NCBI GenBank assembly: GCA_947478535.1
Contig: CANJXD010000121.1
Span: 1 to 12,448, forward strand
Source of the DNA: Acetobacteraceae bacterium
Lineage (GTDB): Bacteria; Pseudomonadota; Alphaproteobacteria; Acetobacterales; Acetobacteraceae
Direction of reading: 5' to 3'
DNA length: 12,448 bases
Made by a program: the position numbers and the translations under genes. Every line of letters starts with the position of its first letter. Positions within the stretch are counted from its first letter, which is position 1. Shown here one piece after another: positions 7,961-12,448 of this stretch. A model generated the notes under the pieces. That model was given only the letters and a program-made list of their open reading frames with translations. It made no database searches and was not told the DNA's origin.

Positions 7961-8105
7961 GACGAAATCGTATCGGACATGGGAGAAGTAAGCAGGTGCG
8001 ATTTACCGGTCGTGCCGGCAGGATGTCCTTCGCGCCTCACGGCATGATCACCAAGGTCGCCCCAGGGTCCACCAGCAGACGTCCCCCCAGGGGTTGGGGC
8101 ATCGG

Positions 8106-8807
8106 CTACACCACGGTGCCGAACAGCGCACCAATGCCAGCCGTCAATGCCATCGCCAGCGCGCCCCAGAAGGTCACGCGCGCCGTGGCACGCAGCACAT
8201 TGGCGCCGCCCGCCTGGGCGCCGATGGCACCCAGCAAAGCCAGAAAGGCGAGCGAGGCACCGGAGACGACCCAGACGAGCAATTGGGTCGGTGCGACGAC
8301 CACCATCAGCAGGGGCATGGCGGCGCCAACCGCGAACGTCGCGGCCGAGGTTAGCGCGGCCTGGATGGGCCGCGCGGTGGTGATCTCGGACATCCCGAGT
8401 TCGTCCTGCGCATGGGCGCCGAGGGCGTCCTTGGCCATCAACTGTTCGGCGACCTGAAGCGCCAACCCGCGCTCGACGCCGCGGCGGACATAGATTTCGG
8501 CCAGTTCCTCCTGCTCGAAGGCGGGATTGTCCCGCAGCTCCTGGGTTTCCCGCGCGAGGTCGGCCTGTTCCGTGTCGGATTGGGAGCTGACCGACACGTA
8601 CTCGCCGGCCGCCATCGACATCGCACCGGCGACCAAGCCGGCTACGCCGGCGATCAGGATGTCGCTCTGGGTGGCCGCAGCGGCGGCCACGCCGACGATC
8701 AGACTGGCTGTTGAGACGATGCCATCATTCGCCCCGAGCACCGCGGCCCGCAGCCACCCGATGCGCGAGACCAGATGGCGTTCCGGGTGCAGGTGGAGGC
8801 GCGGCAT
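8106..8807 (-). CDS. VIT/CCC1-family Fe2+/Mn2+ transporter
   Basis: This 233-residue membrane protein has the full VIT-family layout. A first helix contains G-A-N-D-G-I-V-S-T (residues 25-33), and a second helix ends in S-M-A-A-G-E-Y-V-S-V-S-S-Q (64-76). An acidic cytoplasmic segment of about 70 residues rich in Glu/Asp/Gln follows, then three C-terminal helices from about residue 150 to 232. In the family the acidic segment binds divalent metal and the Asp of GANDG lies in the ion path. Family members export Fe2+ or Mn2+ from the cytoplasm, in exchange for protons in studied cases. Length is typical of bacterial members. AAAAGGA sits about 6 bases before the ATG at 8807. It lies 69 bp downstream of the cytochrome b-like gene on the same strand, so cotranscription is likely. 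No clear terminator was found after the stop. Confidence 0.9.
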   Translation of the reverse strand: MPRLHLHPERHLVSRIGWLRAAVLGANDGIVSTASLIVGVAAAAATQSDILIAGVAGLVAGAMSMAAGEYVSVSSQSDTEQADLARETQELRDNPAFEQEELAEIYVRRGVERGLALQVAEQLMAKDALGAHAQDELGMSEITTARPIQAALTSAATFAVGAAMPLLMVVVAPTQLLVWVVSGASLAFLALLGAIGAQAGGANVLRATARVTFWGALAMALTAGIGALFGTVV

Positions 8808-8876
8808 GGGGGTGTCCTTTTGGTTACTGAGTCGCCTGCGGAGATTGGGATGTGCTGCTCTGCGCTTCCTTCGCCG

Positions 8877-9458
8877 TCAGGATGCACGATCCGGTGCAGC
8901 CTCACGGGGCTTGGGTGCCGCGATGAACAGCATGAAGCGAGCCAGCGGGCGCTTGAACAGAAACAGGTAGGCGACGTGCAGCCCGACGATGATCATGAGG
9001 ACGTTCGAAAGGCCCTCATGCAATTCGCCGACGATGCCGTGCTCCTGCTCTTCGCCACGGGCTCCTGCGTCTTGGCGGCGTTCACGGCCGTCATCGCGCG
9101 CGTATGCCTCGCTCACGACGGCACTGGTTGCCATACCGAGCGTCCTGCCGCGATCCATCGCGATCCCCGTCGCGGTGGCCAGGATCAGACAGGCGGCGAT
9201 GCCGGCCAGCAGCGCCTTGCTGATGGCTGGATGGGTGAAGGCGTTGCCGAGCGTCAGTCCCTCAAGCTGGGGGTAGAAGCGTGACAGGCCAAGTTGCCGT
9301 AGGCCCGAGAGGGCCGCGACGAAGCGACCACCGATGATGGTGGCGATTGCGTAACCCAGCGCGGCGTGGATCGCGCCCTGCTCGCCTGTCAGGAAAGCGG
9401 CTATGACCAGAAGGCCGAGTGTGGCGTGATAGGCCCGAAGGCCTTGCATGATGGACAT
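8877..9458 (-). CDS. Cytochrome b561-like membrane protein (cytochrome b/b6 domain)
   Basis: This 193-residue protein has four predicted membrane segments at about residues 11-25, 30-52, 80-100 and 147-168. Histidines sit where heme ligands are found in di-heme, four-helix cytochromes b of the Ni,Fe-hydrogenase/b561 type: H11 in helix 1, H31 at the top of helix 2, and H147 plus H161 in helix 4, spaced 14 apart. H76 precedes helix 3. A charged loop of about 40 residues (R121-E139 is especially polar) separates helices 3 and 4. The likely role is transmembrane electron transfer, but the electron partner is not encoded nearby. AAGGA lies 5-6 bases before the ATG at 9458. The gene is followed 69 bp later by the VIT transporter, suggesting a redox-linked metal transport role (inference). 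Confidence 0.8.
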   Translation of the reverse strand: MSIMQGLRAYHATLGLLVIAAFLTGEQGAIHAALGYAIATIIGGRFVAALSGLRQLGLSRFYPQLEGLTLGNAFTHPAISKALLAGIAACLILATATGIAMDRGRTLGMATSAVVSEAYARDDGRERRQDAGARGEEQEHGIVGELHEGLSNVLMIIVGLHVAYLFLFKRPLARFMLFIAAPKPREAAPDRAS

Positions 9459-9759
9459 GATGGTCCTTGCGCAGCAGCCAGGGGCGCGCCGCGTGTGGCC
9501 AAGCTAAGCATCATCGCCGCCAATGTCCTTGATGGAGGTCAATCTCTCAGCCCGATGGGCGCGGTGAAACGGCGCTCCCAGCCGCGGGCGCGCCTCTCAT
9601 CATCTCGCTCAAGCTGTCGGAAGGGCACCCGCCCCATCGTGACGCCCACCGCCAGCATCTCTGGCGGCAGATCGAACGCCGAGCCTCGTGGCGTCCAGAT
9701 CTACACCTCGGATGAGCGCGTTCACCACCACAACGGACGCTGCGGCTGCGATGAAGCGG
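9459..9759 (-). other. Apparently decayed coding sequence between cupin and cytochrome genes
   Basis: No intact gene is visible. Two minus-strand stretches have coding-like character. One (about 9756-9670) reads NRFIAAAASVVVVNALIRGV and continues in a hydrophobic-to-charged pattern like the last helix of a membrane protein, without a start. The other is open from a TAG near 9702 to a TGA at 9539-9541 and includes a possible 39-residue ORF from an ATG at 9658, reading MGRVPFRQLERDDERRARGW near its middle. Neither has a convincing ribosome binding site or a family I recognise. The segment from 9459 to 9538 shows nothing except the 5' untranslated region of the cytochrome gene. Confidence 0.3.
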
Positions 9760-9891
9760 TTAGAAGGTCAGCAGCGATGCCAACAGGCCGAGCGCCAGCG
9801 CGAAGGCAACCGCCAGCGCGGAGAGCGAGGTCGCGATTAGCCCAGGATGCCGAGCAACCGCCTTCGAGGGCTGGCCATGGCTGAGGATCCG
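9760..9891 (-). pseudogene. Possible remnant of a small membrane protein, in frame after the cupin stop
   Basis: Directly after the cupin TGA the same frame stays open for 43 codons to a TAA at 9760-9762. The last 26 residues (LIATSLSALAVAFALALGLL and so on) form one strongly hydrophobic helix. There is no usable start in this frame. An ATG in a neighbouring frame at 9873 gives MASPRRRLLGILG before a TAA, and one frameshift would join it to the helix as a 39-residue Arg-then-helix membrane peptide. Either the sequence is a frameshifted small membrane protein gene or a decayed tail of a larger one; readthrough from the cupin is a third, less likely option. Confidence 0.35.
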
Positions 9892-10356
9892 TCACCCATG
9901 TTTGTCGAGCACGGCGTTGCTCTGCACTGACCAGTCGGCCGGCTCGTCGTCATGGTCCGCTTCGGCCGCCGACGATGTGGCCTGCACCTTGCCGGGCTTG
10001 TGATGGGCGGGCGCGTAGATGGCGTAAACCTGCATCGGTGTTGCGCCGATGTTCGTGATGTTATGCCAAGTCCCTGCCGGAACAAGAACGCACCAGCCGT
10101 CTGATACGTCCTTTTCGAAGGGCATGTCGTCCTTCGCTGGCCCCATCTGAACGTGGCCATGGCCAGCATCGAGGCGCAGGAACTGGTCCGTCTCCGGATG
10201 CGCTTCAAGGCCAATATCGCCGCCGACGGGGATCGACATCAGCGTCACCTGCAAATAGCGCCCGCTCCAGGCGACGGCGCGATAATCCGGATTGTCCTTC
10301 GTCGCGTTCTCAATGTCGAAGCATTGCGGCTTCGGGCCGATATCCTTGATCGTCAT
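9892..10356 (-). CDS. Small cupin-domain protein
   Basis: This 154-residue protein starts at the ATG at 10356, chosen because GAGG lies about 6 bases upstream; the frame is open further upstream but without a Shine-Dalgarno site or conservation-like sequence. Cupin motif 1 is G-L-E-A-H-P-E-T-D-Q-F-L-R-L followed by G-H-G (about residues 46-63), and motif 2 is V-P-A-G-T-W-H-N-I-T-N-I-G (about 90-105). The expected metal ligands are the His of motif 1, possibly its neighbouring Glu, and the His of motif 2. The second His of the classical HxH is replaced by Glu in this HPE variant. The Y-A-P-x-x-H-x-P-G-x-V motif after the barrel fits the single-domain cupins often annotated as mannose-6-phosphate isomerase-like. 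No substrate can be inferred. It is the first gene of the minus-strand side of a divergent pair. Confidence 0.8.
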   Translation of the reverse strand: MTIKDIGPKPQCFDIENATKDNPDYRAVAWSGRYLQVTLMSIPVGGDIGLEAHPETDQFLRLDAGHGHVQMGPAKDDMPFEKDVSDGWCVLVPAGTWHNITNIGATPMQVYAIYAPAHHKPGKVQATSSAAEADHDDEPADWSVQSNAVLDKHG

Positions 10357-10654
10357 GGTCACCTCATCGCGTATGACTCCGGGCACAGGCTTCTGCCCGC
10401 CCGGCCGGTTACGCCATGCCACGGGCCCGACATATCGCGGCCGGTGGCCAACGTCCCTGCTTCGGATCAACGCCCGAGACCGGGAAAAGGGCGGCCATGG
10501 TCCAAAAATATTTCGTCCGTTGGTTGGGCGGCCTGGTGCGAACTATCCCGGATCACCTCTCAGCCGATCCCACCGGCCGCGCGTTCTACCGGTGCGACCC
10601 CGCCCCCTTCGGTCCACGGGCATCTGGCACCGGGTGCCCCAAAGGATAACCATC
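10357..10654. promoter_or_regulatory. Divergent intergenic region with a candidate small ORF
   Basis: This 298-bp region separates the minus-strand cupin from the plus-strand ATPase-fragment/MgtC operon and must carry promoters for both. An AT-rich spot with the palindrome AAATATTT at 10506-10513 stands out in GC-rich surroundings. No sigma70-type hexamer pair is convincing. Confidence 0.4.
10497..10649 (+). CDS. Candidate 50-residue ORF at the head of the plus-strand operon
   Basis: The ATG at 10497 is preceded by AAAAGGG at a 5-base distance, and the frame ends 5 bases before the next gene's start codon, overlapping its AAAGGA site. The product begins MVQKYFVRWLGGLVRTIPDH and becomes Pro/Gly-rich with two Cys. 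I recognise no family. It may be a leader peptide or simply an open stretch of 5' untranslated region. Confidence 0.25.
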   Translation: MVQKYFVRWLGGLVRTIPDHLSADPTGRAFYRCDPAPFGPRASGTGCPKG

Positions 10655-11035
10655 ATGCTGGATGCACCAACGGCCGAGGCGATTAGTCGCGGCCTCAGCG
10701 AGCAGGAGACGGCGGCCCGCCTGCCGGAGCTGCAGGTGCGGTCGTTGACCTTCTTCGTTCTGGTGCCCTGCATCGTCGGATTGATCATCGTCAATCGCTC
10801 ATTCAGCGCCTCCATCATCACGGCCTTCAGGCGGCGCAACGCGGCACTGCGCTGGGTGATGCTGGTCGTAACGGTGATGTTGGGCGTCACGTTGGCGCTG
10901 CCCTTCGCGCAGCGCATGTTCCGCTTCGGACCGCTGCACGCCGACGCTCTCGCGGTGACGATGGCCGCAGGGCTGGCCACGATCCTCATCCTCGAATTCC
11001 TGAAGCCGCACTGGCGCAAGCGGCTGATAACGTGA
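10655..11035 (+). CDS. Internally deleted P-type ATPase: N-terminal motif fused to C-terminal membrane helices
   Basis: This 126-residue protein starts at an ATG with AAAGGA 8 bases upstream. Residues 13-23 read GLSEQETAARL, the cation-ATPase N-terminal motif. From about residue 26 the sequence switches to VRSLTFFVLVPCIVGLIIVN, then R-S-F, a basic loop and two further hydrophobic segments (about 67-87 and 97-116), ending in a Lys/Arg-rich tail. That second part resembles the last helices of proton/calcium/magnesium-type P-type ATPases, where R-(A/S)-L-(T/A)-F and (V/L)-N-R-S follow one another near the C-terminus. A full-length member has about 850-900 residues, so the phosphorylation (DKTGT), nucleotide-binding and actuator domains are all missing and it cannot pump by itself. 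The frame is intact, and its TGA overlaps the GTG of the next gene. It is either a recent deletion relic retained as an operon leader or a small membrane protein with a new role. Confidence 0.65.
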   Translation: MLDAPTAEAISRGLSEQETAARLPELQVRSLTFFVLVPCIVGLIIVNRSFSASIITAFRRRNAALRWVMLVVTVMLGVTLALPFAQRMFRFGPLHADALAVTMAAGLATILILEFLKPHWRKRLIT

Positions 11036-12276
11036 CGATGCCCTGGACCAATCTCGCTGTCGCGTTGGGCATCGGCCTGCTGATCGGCCTGGAGCGGGAA
11101 CGTAGCAAAGGTGAAGGCCGGACACGGCGCCCGGCCGGCATTCGGACGTTTGCCCTGGCCAGCCTGCTCGGGGCTGTCGCCACGCATCTGGGCGGCACGG
11201 TACTGCTGGCCGTTGCCTTGGTCGGGGTCATCGCGCTGACGGCCCTGTCCTACCTCCGGAGCCATGACACGGATCACGGGCTGACGACCGAGATCGGGCT
11301 TTTGATCGCGCCACTGCTTGGTGCCTTGGCAATGGCCGAACCGCTGCTCGCCGCAGGTCTGGCGGCGGCTGTAGCCGTGGTCTTTGCTGCGAAGGCGCCG
11401 CTGCATGGCTTTGTGAAAGGCGCGCTGACCGATGCCGAGGTCAGGGACGGCATGGTCTTCGCGATCGCGACCCTCGTCATCTGGCCGCTGCTTCCTGATC
11501 GACAGCTTGGGCCATTCGGCGCGATCAATCCGCATAATGTCTGGTTGCTGGTCATTCTTATGCTGGCAATCGGCGCCGCGGGACATGCCGCCACCCGTCT
11601 CCTGGGCGCCCGATATGGCCTGCCAGTGGCGGGGCTGGCGGCCGGCTTTGTCTCCAGCACGGCGACCATCGGCTCGATGGCGGCGCGGGTGTCGAAAGAC
11701 CCGGCGAGCATGGGTCCGGCGGTCGCTGGGGCGGCTTTCTCGACCTGCGCAACCTTCCTGCAGATGGCCGTCCTGCTGTTCACCACGAACCAGGCCACGT
11801 TGCTGGCGATGGCGCCCATGCTCGCGGCGGGCACCATTGTCGCGGCAATCTACGCGCTGGTCTTCGCGCTGCGTCCGTCGGTATCGCGGGACACCCGGGA
11901 GGCCGACCCTGGCCGGGCGTTCAACCCGGGTGCCGCACTTGGCCTCGCGGCCATCATGGCGCTGATGCTGGTGGTTTCGGCCGCGATGAAGGACTGGTTC
12001 GGCGAAGCGGGTGTCATCGCAGTCGCGGCCGTCGCGGGGATCGTCGATACGCACTCCGCCGGCATATCGGTGGCATCCCTGGTGGCGACTGGTGGTTTCT
12101 CGGCAGAAGCGGCTGTCGCGCCGATCCTCACCGCGATGACGACGAATGCGGCTGCCAAGATCGTCATGGCCATAAGCCTGGGGACGCGCGGCTTTGCACT
12201 GCGGATCGTGCCCGGGATCGTTCTGTCGATGCTGGCCGCCTGGATGACCGCAGCCCTCATGGGGCTTCGGGGATGA
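11032..12276 (+). CDS. MgtC/SapB-family membrane protein with DUF4010 domain
   Basis: This is a 414-residue protein from the GTG at 11032; an ATG at 11038 would shorten it by two residues. The N-terminal third carries the MgtC/SapB signature G-I-G-L-L-I-G-L-E-R-E-R followed by P-A-G-I-R-T-F-A-L-A-S-L-L-G (about residues 13-48). The C-terminal two-thirds, with WPLLPDR and G-F-V-S-S-T-A-T-I-G, are the DUF4010 region. About 11-12 membrane segments are apparent. MgtC proteins are linked to survival at low Mg2+ and to inhibition of F-type ATPase in pathogens; the function of the MgtC-DUF4010 form is not established. Length is normal for the form. The GTG overlaps the preceding TGA (GTGA), and no strong Shine-Dalgarno is visible, which suggests translational coupling to the ATPase-fragment gene. 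The stop overlaps an ATG (ATGA) of the next frame. Confidence 0.9.
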   Translation: MTMPWTNLAVALGIGLLIGLERERSKGEGRTRRPAGIRTFALASLLGAVATHLGGTVLLAVALVGVIALTALSYLRSHDTDHGLTTEIGLLIAPLLGALAMAEPLLAAGLAAAVAVVFAAKAPLHGFVKGALTDAEVRDGMVFAIATLVIWPLLPDRQLGPFGAINPHNVWLLVILMLAIGAAGHAATRLLGARYGLPVAGLAAGFVSSTATIGSMAARVSKDPASMGPAVAGAAFSTCATFLQMAVLLFTTNQATLLAMAPMLAAGTIVAAIYALVFALRPSVSRDTREADPGRAFNPGAALGLAAIMALMLVVSAAMKDWFGEAGVIAVAAVAGIVDTHSAGISVASLVATGGFSAEAAVAPILTAMTTNAAAKIVMAISLGTRGFALRIVPGIVLSMLAAWMTAALMGLRG

Positions 12277-12290
12277 AAGGACAGATCGCC

Positions 12291-12448
12291 ATGGCCGAAG
12301 ATGATCCCTCCCGCCGCCATCGATCCAACATGATGCTCTCCGCTGTCGTCGGCGCGGCGGCCATTCTCTGCGCGGTGATCCTCGAACCCTTTCTGCCCGC
12401 CATCGTCTGGTCCTTCGCGCTCGCGGTCCTGTTCACCCCGCTCGATGC
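12291..12448 (+). CDS. AI-2E family transporter, N-terminal part (3' end outside window)
   Basis: 52 codons are visible. I chose the ATG at 12291 because AAAGGA lies 9 bases upstream; an in-frame ATG at 12273 overlaps the previous stop and would add six residues. After a short charged N-terminus (MAEDDPSRRHRSN) come two hydrophobic segments separated by the E-P-F-L-P-A-I-V-W-S turn, followed by A-V-L-F-T-P-L. This matches the first helix pair of AI-2E/PerM/UPF0118 proteins, which often read (P/L)-F-(L/I)-x-(A/P)-(I/L)-x-W-(A/S)-x-(V/I)-(L/F)-(A/T). Family members are trimeric exporters of varied substrates, including autoinducer-2 and sodium in some bacteria. The substrate here is unknown. 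Confidence 0.75.
   Translation, partial: MAEDDPSRRHRSNMMLSAVVGAAAILCAVILEPFLPAIVWSFALAVLFTPLD

Noticed and set aside
8041..8105. Possible terminator after the VIT gene
   Set aside because: There are C/G runs that can pair (CCCC with GGGG), but no stable stem of useful length and no T-run follows on the minus strand.
10401..10460. GGCCGG/CCGGTGGCC inverted words as an operator in the divergent region
   Set aside because: The arms are imperfect, GC-only and widely spaced, and similar words occur by chance throughout the window.
10543..12054. Long minus-strand open frame opposite the MgtC gene
   Set aside because: It is a codon-bias shadow of the plus-strand gene, composed of Arg, Gln, Asp and Gly without any domain, and the opposite frame has clear family signatures.

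Overview
The window looks like a high-GC alphaproteobacterial chromosome segment, possibly from the Acetobacteraceae. The evidence is GC-ending codon use throughout and the mix of families present: a Gly-rich autotransporter-type passenger, a cytochrome b561-type protein, a VIT transporter, an MgtC/DUF4010 protein and an AI-2E transporter. The genus assignment is inference.

Bases 1-6868 are one minus-strand reading frame of 2289 codons. It starts at a GTG with a strong ribosome binding site and runs off the left edge without a stop. It encodes an N-terminal signal peptide followed by about 34 tandem units built around G-I-x-A-Q-S-(I/V)-G-G-G-G-G. This is the passenger part of a giant surface adhesin of autotransporter type; the expected C-terminal barrel lies outside the window. 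The long open plus-strand frames over the same DNA are antisense by-products of the GCC-rich composition.

Bases 6869-8105 are a promoter-type gap followed by a graveyard of minus-strand fragments. These are the C-terminal end of an IS256-type transposase, apparently interrupted by the right end of an IS3-type element with a nonsense mutation in its transposase, then an unassigned C-terminal fragment, then the frameshifted N-terminus of a cation P-type ATPase.

Bases 8106-10356 hold three intact minus-strand genes: a cupin, a cytochrome b561-like membrane protein and a VIT-family Fe/Mn transporter. About 430 bp of apparently decayed coding sequence separates the cupin from the cytochrome gene. 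The cytochrome b and VIT genes are 69 bp apart and probably cotranscribed.

Bases 10357-12448 are a divergent plus-strand operon. It begins with a 126-residue mini-protein that joins the N-terminal motif of a P-type ATPase directly to its last membrane helices, so about 750 residues, including all catalytic domains, are missing. A GTGA overlap couples it to an MgtC/SapB-DUF4010 membrane protein, which is followed by the start of an AI-2E family transporter. Overall the right half reads as a partly eroded membrane-transport and metal-stress island next to a giant surface protein. The most unusual items are the internally deleted ATPase kept in a coupled operon, the cytochrome b-VIT pair, and the size and organisation of the repeat adhesin.
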